Of a stretch of 49,906 bases of DNA, positions 37,857 to 46,521 are shown piece by piece. This DNA is from Pseudomonadota bacterium (GTDB lineage: Bacteria > Myxococcota_A > Bradymonadia > UBA4248). The notes beneath the pieces are model-generated. The model ran no database searches and had not been told where the DNA came from. It saw only the letters and a list, made by a program, of their open reading frames with translations. The position numbers and the translations under genes are program-made. How positions within the stretch are numbered: position 1 is the stretch's first letter; every line of letters begins with the position of its first letter. The stretch spans positions 1-49,906 of the forward strand of contig JAFRYG010000137.1 of NCBI GenBank assembly GCA_017441205.1, written 5' to 3'.

Positions 37857-37943
37857 TTTTGTCACAAAGATACCGGAATGTTTTTGATTCCGAAGCGTTT
37901 GTTAATGAATTGGAGCAGGTTTTTATGCATCTTTGTGACAAAA
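37857..37943. repeat. 87-bp segment bounded by a 15-bp inverted repeat
   Basis: TTTTGTCACAAAGAT (37857-37871) and its perfect reverse complement (37929-37943) enclose 57 bp that contains a short internal stem. No gene. It could be a small MITE-like insertion or a regulatory structure. No target-site duplication is obvious. Confidence 0.5.
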
Positions 37944-38061
37944 AAGGCGAATTCACATACAAACTGGCATAAAATTTTATTTTTTACCTGAACTGCCCTA
38001 TGATCGTCGGGACAAGTCCTGTAAGGGCAATTTATCCCCATCATGATATTGGAGAAACGAT

Positions 38062-39198
38062 ATGAGAAAATACGCATGGTTATTCAGTTTATTGCTTTGT
38101 GTGGCACCAGCGTCCCTGTATGCTCAGTCGGCAGAAGCTCCGGCGAGTCAATCCCAGGCCCAGGCGAGTGAAGTGAATGATCCGAGCAAGATGCTGCCGG
38201 CAGAGATTGAGGCCAGATTCAAGGCGCTGCGCTCAGATCCGGATCCAGATCAGCTCGTTCGCGATGCCCATTACTGGGTTTCGAACGAAAACGCACACTA
38301 CGTGTGGTATCCGCACATCAAGGATATTGGCGGTGTGTTGTCGGGAGTAGGAACTGACCAGGTTTACCTTCTGGCCGGATGGAGCAATGCATCCATTGTC
38401 ATTCCGATGGATTTCGACAAGCAAATCCGCAACCTTCATTTTGCTTATGGTGCCGCATTTCTCGCATCAGAAAACATCGAAGAGTTCAGAAGTTACTGGA
38501 AGAAAGAGAACGCCGAGAAGATGAAAGCCGCGCTGCAGAAGTATTTTCCGGAACAGACGGATGCAGCCATGAAGGCCTGGAAGAGCGGCGTCAAGGAAGT
38601 CAATGGCCGGTTCAACCGCGTCATCAAGAAATACAATGGTTTGAGCAAATTCCTGACGGATCAGGCGGCATCCAATCCCAAGCAGTATGCGGCAAATGCC
38701 AAGAAATTCACCGAAACCATCCCGACGTTTCTGACGGACGAAGGCCAGTATCAGCGCATTCGCAGACTTTGGCAGAACCACCGCGTATTCCCGCTGTGCG
38801 GCGACTTGACGGGTGATCGTGCGATGCTCGACATTGCCAAGGCGCTCAAGGATTCCGGCCTGAAGATGACGATTCTTTATCCGTCGAATGCGGAACATTA
38901 CTTTGAATATGGTCCAACGTACCGCCGCAACATCATCGAGATGCCGTTTGCCGACAATTCCAAGATTCTGCGCACGCGCCAGATGGCATTCCTGGGACTG
39001 GCCGAAGACGAGGACTATCACTACAACATGCAGAGCGGTGCGAATTTCCAGCAGTGGCTGAAGGTGAATATTACCAAGGAACAGAAGGAAATGCTTCGCA
39101 AGCGTTCGAAGACCGAGACGACCGGTCTGTCGGTACTCGACATCGATCCGCCGCAATCTAAGAAAGCACCGACGATTGCGCCCATTCCTGCGAATTAG
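38062..39198 (+). CDS. Exported protein of the LIC_10091 type
   Basis: 378 residues with a cleavable signal peptide (ends LYAQ, about residue 21) and a mature domain that matches the LIC_10091 pattern. Examples are GGVLSGVGTDQVYLLAGW near residue 95, IVIPMDFDKQIRNLHFAYGAAF and, near the C-terminus, VFPLCGDLTGDRAMLDIAKALKDSGLKMTILYPSNAEHYF. The fold resembles class I methyltransferases but catalytic function is unestablished. TTGGAGAAA precedes the ATG. Monocistronic; a strong hairpin follows (39210-39235). Family recognition is from memory of the motif pattern, hence moderate certainty. Confidence 0.72.
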   Translation: MRKYAWLFSLLLCVAPASLYAQSAEAPASQSQAQASEVNDPSKMLPAEIEARFKALRSDPDPDQLVRDAHYWVSNENAHYVWYPHIKDIGGVLSGVGTDQVYLLAGWSNASIVIPMDFDKQIRNLHFAYGAAFLASENIEEFRSYWKKENAEKMKAALQKYFPEQTDAAMKAWKSGVKEVNGRFNRVIKKYNGLSKFLTDQAASNPKQYAANAKKFTETIPTFLTDEGQYQRIRRLWQNHRVFPLCGDLTGDRAMLDIAKALKDSGLKMTILYPSNAEHYFEYGPTYRRNIIEMPFADNSKILRTRQMAFLGLAEDEDYHYNMQSGANFQQWLKVNITKEQKEMLRKRSKTETTGLSVLDIDPPQSKKAPTIAPIPAN

Positions 39199-39209
39199 AA
39201 TATTTATTT

Positions 39210-39235
39210 GTATGGGGGAATCAGTTCCCCCATAC
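39210..39235. terminator. Perfect hairpin after the LIC_10091-like gene
   Basis: GTATGGGGGAA-TCAG-TTCCCCCATAC: 11-bp perfect stem, 4-base loop, 12 nt after the stop. It lacks a T-run, so it may stop transcription poorly or protect the 3' end. Confidence 0.6.
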
Positions 39236-39839
39236 CCTCCTGAAAAATTACCGTTTTTACTTTGTTTTATCGGCATTTCCGTACCTTTGTATCCTGTCCG
39301 GATATTGACTGAATTTCTGCGATGATGGAAATGCGATGATGTGGCGTTTCGGGTAACCTGAAGTTGCCTTCAATGAATCCACAGCCGTTGCCATTGAACT
39401 GCGTCAGGCCATAAAATCGAGTATTTTCAAGGGAATTTTGAGTCTGCTGCAGCAGCCTGACGATCACAAATAAAAAAAATCAAAAAAAATGTTGCAAAAC
39501 CATTTTTTTCGTGTATGTTGAAGGAACCAAAGAAAGAAAAAGAGTAGGTAGGTTTTAAATTCTTCGGAATTATTATTTTAATTCTTCGGAATTGATTTTG
39601 GTTCTGCGGGATTGTTTTCTGAAATGAGCATTCAGGGAGCAAAGTCGTTTATTTTCGCAGAAATCTGTCAACGCTCAATACAACAGAGGTGTATCAAAAA
39701 AAAGTTATCATCAAGTATCTGCGGCAAATCATTAAAAATCTCAGCATCCATCACACTCAAAACAAGTTTTCCCAACACCTTTCACGTTGATTTCATCATT
39801 CTATAGAATGATTGATAATTAGAACTGAGGAGAAAAGAT
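39236..39839. other. 600-bp intergenic region with repeated TTCG hairpins
   Basis: No gene. Two identical AATTC-TTCG-GAATT hairpins (39558-39571 and 39580-39593) with TTCG loops stand 22 bp apart. A perfect CTGCTGCAGCAG palindrome lies near 39446. The rest is AT-rich and probably holds the promoter of the 39840 gene. Confidence 0.5.
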
Positions 39840-41333
39840 ATGATTACACATCCGAGTCTTGATAATAATCGCATGGGTTCTTCACTGTTGAACGAATCTG
39901 TTCCCAATACCCTTAAATCTGCATCATTCGGCCCCAAATCGAATGCATCAGAAGTTGTTATTATTAAAAAGAAAAAAGCGCCTGTCAGCTTTGAAAGACG
40001 TTTTCTTTCGGCCTATGCCAAGAGCGATGACTGCATTCTGGAAATTGCCATGATCTGGCATGGGAATGTGATGAATATTCAGCAGTATCCCTTCAAGAGC
40101 AATCTTGAGATTGCTGTCGGTGAAACGAATGATTGCCAGTATCGCGTCAATCCCGATCATGCTCAGAAAAGGATCGTCATCGCAAAATGTGATGAAATGA
40201 AACAATGGACGCTTTTGCAACAACCCGCCCAGGAAGGTTTTCTCGTCATGGGCGACCGGGTCTGTCCATTCCAGTCAGCCCCGGCATCCATAGAATTATC
40301 AAATACTATCAGAGCCAAATATATATTTGGTGATGTTGCAATTCTAGTACATTATGTGGATAGAAAGACCTTTGCCGCATCTCATGCGGGTCTTTTCAAT
40401 CTGAATCGCTATGGCGCCCTGGTGGCATCTCTTCTGCTTCACTTTGCGGTTTTCTCGGTAGCACTGTTTGCCTCGGATCGCGTCGATGCCCTCATCGTCG
40501 ATCGCATCATGACTTCCGCGCGTTTTGCCTCTATGGTTGAACCGATAGAACAGGTCATCGAAGAAGATCCCATCATCGATGAAGTGATTCCGGAAGAGAA
40601 CACGGAACTGACGGAAGTGACTGAGATCAAGCGAGATGCCCCGTCTTCACCGATATCCAAACCGGAAACGAACAGCAATGCACCGAGCAACAGGACTGAA
40701 GCCATTGCGGCAGCTAATGGTTCGGGGCTTCTGGCTCAGGACAGAGCCATGGAATCCATGCTTGCTGCAGCGACATCCATGCAGGATTTTGACAATCTCG
40801 AATGGAATGTATTCGATTCGACGATAGCTGCACAAAATGCGAACTATGGCCTCGGCATACTCGGAGACAAAGGCGGAGGATCCCGATTTGGCAGATATAA
40901 TGGTGGTTACGGCCCTGCCGGAACAGCTGCTCACAATAAGCTTCAGACTGCAATGAAAAACGACAAAACGGATCTCGGCACAATCAAAGAGAGAATCATC
41001 GATGTCAACCCCGGCCCAGTCGACACCAGCGGTTCGCTCGACAAACGCATCATCCAGAAGACCGTCAGGAACCATACCAACGAAGTCCGTTCGTGCTACG
41101 AAAGGGAACTCAACAAAATCAAAGGATTGAACGGCCGAGTCGTCTTTGTCTGGATCATCTCTCCGCAGGGAGATGTCCAGAAAGTCATCAAGAAAGAAAC
41201 CACAATCCGCAATGCAAATGTCGAAAATTGCGTCCAGAACTCCATTAAATACTGGCGTTTCCCGGCTGCCAAAAATGGCAATCCGACGATGGTCGAATAT
41301 CCGTTCGTATTCAACGTCAGCGGCAGCAAGTGA
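39840..41333 (+). CDS. AgmX/PglI-type TonB-like envelope protein
   Basis: 497 residues. A cytoplasmic N-terminal region of ~195 residues contains a compact beta-rich part (possibly FHA-like, not certain). One membrane helix follows (YGALVASLLLHFAVFSVALF, about 197-216), then an acidic/Pro linker and a C-terminal domain. That domain contains IIQKTVRNHTNEVRSCYERE...LNGRVVFVWIISPQGDV...VENCVQNSIKYWRFP, the AgmX/PglI C-terminal pattern, related to TonB and typical of Myxococcota (gliding/adventurous motility proteins). AGGAG precedes the ATG. Monocistronic with a strong terminator. It may transmit energy or force across the periplasm; this role is inference. Confidence 0.82.
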   Translation: MITHPSLDNNRMGSSLLNESVPNTLKSASFGPKSNASEVVIIKKKKAPVSFERRFLSAYAKSDDCILEIAMIWHGNVMNIQQYPFKSNLEIAVGETNDCQYRVNPDHAQKRIVIAKCDEMKQWTLLQQPAQEGFLVMGDRVCPFQSAPASIELSNTIRAKYIFGDVAILVHYVDRKTFAASHAGLFNLNRYGALVASLLLHFAVFSVALFASDRVDALIVDRIMTSARFASMVEPIEQVIEEDPIIDEVIPEENTELTEVTEIKRDAPSSPISKPETNSNAPSNRTEAIAAANGSGLLAQDRAMESMLAAATSMQDFDNLEWNVFDSTIAAQNANYGLGILGDKGGGSRFGRYNGGYGPAGTAAHNKLQTAMKNDKTDLGTIKERIIDVNPGPVDTSGSLDKRIIQKTVRNHTNEVRSCYERELNKIKGLNGRVVFVWIISPQGDVQKVIKKETTIRNANVENCVQNSIKYWRFPAAKNGNPTMVEYPFVFNVSGSK

Positions 41334-41361
41334 TAACTTTCTTCGATAATCCTGTGCACTG

Positions 41362-41395
41362 AAAACCGTCGCATGAAAATGCGGCGGTTTTTTTT
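41362..41395 (+). terminator. Terminator of the AgmX/PglI gene
   Basis: AAACCGTCGCAT-GAAA-ATGCGGCGGTTT stem followed by T-run (to 41395). Strong Rho-independent terminator. Confidence 0.9.
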
Positions 41396-41514
41396 GTGTG
41401 TGAAAAAAATTACCAAATCGATGCATAATACCTTGGTTTTATGCTAAAATACCGCTTAGGTGTATTATCCCCAGGTGTTTGATCTTTGCATCATTCGCAG
41501 CTCAGGAGGACGAC

Positions 41515-44382
41515 ATGAAAAGAAGTATACTCAGCATATTAGCCATACTGAGCGTCTCTGCGCTCAACGGATGTTCTCTTGAGACCGTCAATGGATGCAG
41601 CGACAATGAACATATTGACGATGGCGGATATTGTGTTGCCAATACGCTGAAAAAATGTGGATCTGAAACAGTAAACTGCAAAAAGATGCCCGGCTGGGAT
41701 AAGGGCGAGTGCGAGTCAGGTGTTTGTGTCGCCAACGCCTGCCAGGATGGCTTCCATCTCCATGAGTCTGCGTGCGAAGAAGATACGAGAGAGAATTGCG
41801 GTTCACACGGCAAGAAGTGCGCCAGCAACAAAATCTGCACGAATGCCAAATGCAAATCGTGTCCTGAGAATACGCACGTCAAAGGCAATGAATGCATCCA
41901 GGATGCAAAACCGGACTGTGAAACCATCGCAGATTGCAGCGATAATCAGATTTGTTCTGCAGGTCACTGTACGGCCTGCAGCCGCGAAGAGCATATAGAA
42001 AATAACCTGTGTGTCCGCAATTCCATGGTCGAGTGCATTTCGGCAGAAGAATGCGGCGACAACCGGATTTGCCATCAGGGTGTTTGTTCAGAATGCAAAG
42101 CAAGCCAGCACAAAGATGGTGAATTCTGTGTCGAAAATGAAACCATCGAATGCGTGCGCAGCAGCGATTGCCAAGACACTCAGATCTGCGAAGAAACACA
42201 TTGCAAGACCTGCCCGATAGGCCAGCACGCTGAGGGAGACGTCTGCACCAATGATACAAATGAAGCCTGTGGTTCTCTCGATAATAAATGCGTCGATCAA
42301 ATATGTCAGTTCGGCTCCTGCATGAATTGTCCGACGGGCCAGCATATCAGCAATGGCGTTTGCGTCATCGATAAAGCCAATCCATGCAAGACAACGGATG
42401 ACTGCAAGGGAAATCAGCTCTGCATTGATGAGGGTTGTGAAAATTGTCCTCAGAATCAACACGTTGAAAACGACACATGCGTGGAGGACAGCTATCTTGC
42501 ATGCGGCGCAAAGGATATCGCATGCACGGATCAGATTTGCCTCAATGGCGTCTGCACGCCCTGTTCGAAGGGCGAACATTTTTCTGAAGGAACGTGTGAG
42601 CCCGATTCCTATCACGCATGCGGATTTCCGGTCGTAGACTGTGCCCGGGAAACATGTGATTCGCGCAAATGCGAACGATGCTCAGAAGCCAAATGTGAAC
42701 TTTGTCAGTCCGGTCAGCATCTTGCTGATGATGAAACATGCGTCGCAGATGACGTCACTTCCTGCGGACAAATCAACTGCACTGCCATCGAGGGGGTTGC
42801 CGGCGCAGACTGTATTTCCAGTTCATGTGTCATCTCTTCCTGCATCGAGAACTACTGTCTGAAAAGCGGAAGCTGCGTCGACGGCACATCAGCCAAGGAT
42901 GCCTGCTGGCAGGGCGGAAGCTGTACAGCTTGTTCCGGTTCGCTGGTATGCGTGAATGGTCAGTGCGTCATTCCCGAATGCGATCCAAACATCTGCTCCA
43001 ACAGCAGCACCAATTCCTGCCAGAACGACAACGAACATTGCGGCACTGCATGCACCAACTGTGCAGCTATCCCCAATGCTTCGAGCACATGCAATACCGA
43101 TACGGGAACCTGCCAGATCAACAGCTGTGACAAGGGCTATCATAAAGACGGTCAAAAATGCACCAAGGATACCAACCTGGATTGTGGTGAATCCCACGAA
43201 AAATGCACTGACGGCATGTGCGTCGAGTCACAGTGCATCTATCTGACCATAACGCCGGCGACCTTACAGACGCTTACCTGTGGAAAAACAGACAAGAATT
43301 CCCTTACGCTGGCGCTCATCAAGCCTCCAAATCTTGATGTAAAAGTTGACATCAGTCTGGTGACCTCCAGCGGCACAGCAGCCAGTGATCTTTCGGGCAT
43401 TACCCTGTCCCCGACCAGCTTTACGCTGAAACAAAGCGAACCGACCAAAACAATTACTTTGCGTGCCCCATACTCCACCGCATCCAACCTAAGTAACAAT
43501 TACTATAAGGGTGTCCAGCTCAAGGCCAGTGTCACGGTGCCTGGGTATGGCAGCTTTACCCAAAAACTGGGAAACATCAACTATAATCCTTTCTGTCCAA
43601 TCAGTCTCAGCACAGCAGCCACCAATAAATCCTACAAATTGCCTGCCGGCAGATACAGACTGGCCGTAAACGGTGCAGGCGGCGGAGGCGATTCAAGCAC
43701 CGGTGGCCGAGGTGGATATGCAAGCGGATACATCACGCTCAAATCGGCAACAACCGTTTACCTCAATGTCGGAGGGGCCGGAAAGAAATGTGAAGATGGC
43801 GTGAGCTGCGGAGGAATCAACGGCGGTTCCCCGGGAAGCAAAGGGAAAAACGGATTCCTCGGCATCGGCGGCTACAAAGGTTTTGGCTTTGGCGGCGGCG
43901 GTGCTTCCGATATTCGGATTGGGACGAATTCAACCAGCAAACGCGTCATCGTCGCCGGTGGCGGCGGCGGTTCATTTGATGACGCAGGTTCCACCAATAA
44001 AGGCGGAGACGGCGGTGACACGACAGGGACCAAAGGCCGCAATAATGGTGCAGAGCATGCAGGCACATACGCTGGCGGACAAAATGGCTGCACCAACGGC
44101 AGCAAAACGCTCTGCAAGTTCGGAACGGCCAATACTCAACCCGAGGAAAAAACATACAAAGGCGGCGGCGGTGGCGGCTGGTACGGAGGCATGACCGGAA
44201 ACGAAGAAAAAACGAGCGGTGCCGGCGGATCCGGTTTTGTGTTTACCGGAGTGACGTCCGCTTATACCACTGCTGGCGGAACACTCACCGATACCTACAA
44301 ACTGGAATCCACCTACATGACCAAATACGGCAGTTCATCCGGTAAGGATGGAAGCATCACCATTACAGCAGTCGCACCATAA
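41515..44382 (+). CDS. Cys-rich repeat lipoprotein with C-terminal glycine-rich (ALK/LTK-like) domain
   Basis: 955 residues. ATG 41515 has AGGAGG at 41503-41508; an in-frame ATG at 41479 is unlikely. The signal ends in ALNGC (an unusual lipobox with Asn at -2), so it is probably lipidated. About nine Cys-rich repeats of ~45 residues follow (pattern C...DC.DNQIC..G.C..C....H...G..CV), then a beta-sandwich region of about 110 residues. Last comes a Gly-rich domain with GAGGGG, GGGGASDIRIG, VAGGGGG and GGSGFVF, which matches the Gly_rich domain found in ALK/LTK-type receptors and in many bacteria. Surface adhesion or ligand binding is inferred. Confidence 0.85.
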   Translation: MKRSILSILAILSVSALNGCSLETVNGCSDNEHIDDGGYCVANTLKKCGSETVNCKKMPGWDKGECESGVCVANACQDGFHLHESACEEDTRENCGSHGKKCASNKICTNAKCKSCPENTHVKGNECIQDAKPDCETIADCSDNQICSAGHCTACSREEHIENNLCVRNSMVECISAEECGDNRICHQGVCSECKASQHKDGEFCVENETIECVRSSDCQDTQICEETHCKTCPIGQHAEGDVCTNDTNEACGSLDNKCVDQICQFGSCMNCPTGQHISNGVCVIDKANPCKTTDDCKGNQLCIDEGCENCPQNQHVENDTCVEDSYLACGAKDIACTDQICLNGVCTPCSKGEHFSEGTCEPDSYHACGFPVVDCARETCDSRKCERCSEAKCELCQSGQHLADDETCVADDVTSCGQINCTAIEGVAGADCISSSCVISSCIENYCLKSGSCVDGTSAKDACWQGGSCTACSGSLVCVNGQCVIPECDPNICSNSSTNSCQNDNEHCGTACTNCAAIPNASSTCNTDTGTCQINSCDKGYHKDGQKCTKDTNLDCGESHEKCTDGMCVESQCIYLTITPATLQTLTCGKTDKNSLTLALIKPPNLDVKVDISLVTSSGTAASDLSGITLSPTSFTLKQSEPTKTITLRAPYSTASNLSNNYYKGVQLKASVTVPGYGSFTQKLGNINYNPFCPISLSTAATNKSYKLPAGRYRLAVNGAGGGGDSSTGGRGGYASGYITLKSATTVYLNVGGAGKKCEDGVSCGGINGGSPGSKGKNGFLGIGGYKGFGFGGGGASDIRIGTNSTSKRVIVAGGGGGSFDDAGSTNKGGDGGDTTGTKGRNNGAEHAGTYAGGQNGCTNGSKTLCKFGTANTQPEEKTYKGGGGGGWYGGMTGNEEKTSGAGGSGFVFTGVTSAYTTAGGTLTDTYKLESTYMTKYGSSSGKDGSITITAVAP

Positions 44383-44447
44383 TGCTTTCTTCTCTATTCC
44401 ATCACCTCTCACAGCAATCTGAGTCTTCTTATTTTACGAAACAAACC

Positions 44448-44984
44448 ATGAAAAAAACACTCATCCCGGTATTCGCACTGATTTGTCTTTTATCACTCCA
44501 GCTCCCCGCATTCGCCGTCGATCGCGACGATGATCTGGCGGCAGATACTGCCGAGCATATTGGATACGACACCAATAGTGCAGCTGAGAATATGTCTGCA
44601 AAGGTCGAAGCCGAATTCCCCGACGAAGCCAAAGAAGTCCGCGCTGCCCTCGAACGTCATCTCATGCATGCAAATACGAAAGATCTGGATGGTTACATGA
44701 GCGATTTCATGTCGGAACGCATGCGGTATCCCGAACTGAACAAAGAATATGCGCAGAGAGCCATGGCGCTCAAAGACCTCAAACTCGAAGTCAAAGCCAT
44801 CGAATTCCAAAAACTGACCCGTATTGCAGCCACCGTTCATACCCGACAAATCTCCACGTATAAAGATGAATCCGGAAAACCGCAGACCGATGACGTCATC
44901 ATCAGCTACCGCTGGCTCAAAGACTCGAAGGACGGAGTTTGGAGAATTGCCTTTACTGAACGCCGTCGGCTGACTGCACCATGA
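44448..44984 (+). CDS. Exported NTF2-like protein
   Basis: 178 residues from ATG 44448, chosen because a typical signal peptide starts there (MKKTLIPVFALICLLSLQ...AFA); an upstream ATG at 44382 would overlap the previous stop and give a non-hydrophobic extension. The mature part (VRAALERHLMHANTKDLDGYMSDFM... then ISYRWLKDSKDGVWRIAF) matches the NTF2/SnoaL-like fold, a small cone-shaped domain used for ligand binding or as a scaffold. No catalytic residues can be named. It lies 65 nt after the lipoprotein gene and may share its transcript. Confidence 0.75.
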   Translation: MKKTLIPVFALICLLSLQLPAFAVDRDDDLAADTAEHIGYDTNSAAENMSAKVEAEFPDEAKEVRAALERHLMHANTKDLDGYMSDFMSERMRYPELNKEYAQRAMALKDLKLEVKAIEFQKLTRIAATVHTRQISTYKDESGKPQTDDVIISYRWLKDSKDGVWRIAFTERRRLTAP

Positions 44985-45050
44985 GTGCGCAATATGGACA
45001 GGATACAGACGTGCAAACCGCACGTCTCAACGACTAATCACTAACCACTC

Positions 45051-46229
45051 ATGCAGGTATTTGCAGTGAAACAAACAAACACATTTCTGGCTGTCCTCGT
45101 GCTGTCCCTGCTGACGACGCATTGCGCAGCCCAAAGCAGTTCCCTCGTTCCCAATTCCCTCAGCACATCCAAACAAAATACATTCCGGGAAATTGCCCGC
45201 GAAATAGACAATCCATGTGTCGAAGACTCTCTCGCAGGATACAAAACACTCGAGGACGTTCTGGATGCCGGTCAGACATGCCATGAAGCTTACCTGTTGT
45301 CCTCCGACATTGAATTTTTCCTTAAGAACGACCTCGACAAACCCAGAATTCGGGAAATGGTCAGGGATGAAGCGAAAAACATGGCCTCACCGGCTGAATT
45401 CAATCTCGAAAATCGCCCGCGCCTCGGCGAATCATCCGCTCCCGTCGAAATCGTCGTCTTCAGCGATTTTCAGTGTCCCTTCTGTGCAAGAGCGGCCGAA
45501 ACCATGCATAAAGTCTATGAAGCAAGACCCGAGGCCATTTCGATCGTTTTCAAACAAATGCCCCTGACCTCGATTCACCAGTACGCAGCCGCTGCATCAC
45601 TCGTCAGCGTCTATGCCCACGAAAAAGGAAAATTCTGGGAAATCCACGATCAGCTCTTTAAATCCCAAAAAGAACTGGATGCTCAGAAACTGACCGATAT
45701 TCTCGAAAGTCTCGGTGCATCGAAAGACGAACTTTTCGATCCCGAAAAAGGCCAGCAATACGGCGTTTTCGTCATTGAGGATGTCGAAGATGCCAGAAAA
45801 GCCAATGTCGAAGGTACCCCCTCTTTCTTTATCAACGGAGTTTCCATCGAAGGCGGAGGGAACTACGAACGCCTGCTTTCCCGCGTCGATGCCGAGCTCA
45901 ATGCACCGGCTGCCGCATCTCCCGATGCCCGCCGCAGAGCCAGGGAAAAAGCCCTCAAAACATGCCCCTACCCGGGACACGAAGAATTGTACGCACTTCT
46001 TCAGCCTGCCGGACAGGCAGACCTCGCCATGTACGCCAATTCCGTTCTCTGCCCTTGTCCCGGAGTTTCGCAGACACTGCATGACTGCACCATCACCAAT
46101 ACCTGTGAAAATGCTCCCGCACTCATCGACAAAATCATCACACGCATCATGGAAAATACGCCAAAAGATGATTTAATTCGGGAAATTGAACTCATCGTAC
46201 AGCAGGAACGAACGAAAATGAATCCCTGA
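45051..46229 (+). CDS. DsbA-like periplasmic thioredoxin-fold protein with duplicated Cys module
   Basis: 392 residues. A hydrophobic signal (FLAVLVLSLLTTHCAAQ) directs export. The central DsbA-like domain (about 128-285) has the active site CPFC (142-145) and the cis-Pro loop GTPSFF (Pro257). On both sides lie copies of a ~53-residue module: residues 54-106 (NPCVEDSL...TC..A...IREMV) and 333-385 (CPCPGVSQTLHDC...TCENA...IREIE). The C-terminal copy keeps a CPC...C pattern that resembles CcmH-like thiol modules; the N-terminal copy has lost part of it. No Shine-Dalgarno precedes ATG 45051; a GTG at 45066 is an alternative start. The likely role is disulfide formation or haem/thiol handling in the periplasm. 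Confidence 0.85.
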   Translation: MQVFAVKQTNTFLAVLVLSLLTTHCAAQSSSLVPNSLSTSKQNTFREIAREIDNPCVEDSLAGYKTLEDVLDAGQTCHEAYLLSSDIEFFLKNDLDKPRIREMVRDEAKNMASPAEFNLENRPRLGESSAPVEIVVFSDFQCPFCARAAETMHKVYEARPEAISIVFKQMPLTSIHQYAAAASLVSVYAHEKGKFWEIHDQLFKSQKELDAQKLTDILESLGASKDELFDPEKGQQYGVFVIEDVEDARKANVEGTPSFFINGVSIEGGGNYERLLSRVDAELNAPAAASPDARRRAREKALKTCPYPGHEELYALLQPAGQADLAMYANSVLCPCPGVSQTLHDCTITNTCENAPALIDKIITRIMENTPKDDLIREIELIVQQERTKMNP

Positions 46230-46283
46230 CCCCATGCGCCACAATGAAATTCACTTGCAAAATTTCATGAATACGCGTAAGAC

Positions 46284-46307
46284 CGCCCCCGGTTGGGGGC
46301 TTTTTTT
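46284..46307 (+). terminator. Terminator of the DsbA-like gene
   Basis: GCCCCC-GGTT-GGGGGC followed by seven T (46301-46307). Clear Rho-independent terminator. Confidence 0.9.
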
Positions 46308-46309
46308 AT

Positions 46310-46521
46310 GCCCTGTTTCGTTTCTCTTTTGTATTACGCCCTATGGACGATCCTCTTAGTTACCATTTATCAATGAATTAATCCGAGGAAGCCGTCTCTT
46401 TGCGTCTTCCTCACGACAGGGAAGACCATGACAACATACACGCCATGGCGTTTTGATTTTCCATTGTGTCTGGATTGCTGAATTATCTGTTTCCGCAACC
46501 CATTCATAAAGGATTATCAGA
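46310..46521 (+). promoter_or_regulatory. Candidate structured leader of mgtE
   Basis: The ~210 nt before mgtE contain GAGGAAG...CTTCCTC (7-bp stem, about 46383-46411) and a perfect ACGCCATGGCGT palindrome followed by TTTT (about 46441-46456). I do not see the M-box consensus. It may be an uncharacterised leader RNA controlling the Mg2+ transporter, or just ordinary sequence with chance stems. Confidence 0.35.

Noticed and set aside
46310..46521. M-box riboswitch before mgtE
   Set aside because: I could not find the conserved M-box sequence blocks by reading; kept only as a low-confidence structured leader.
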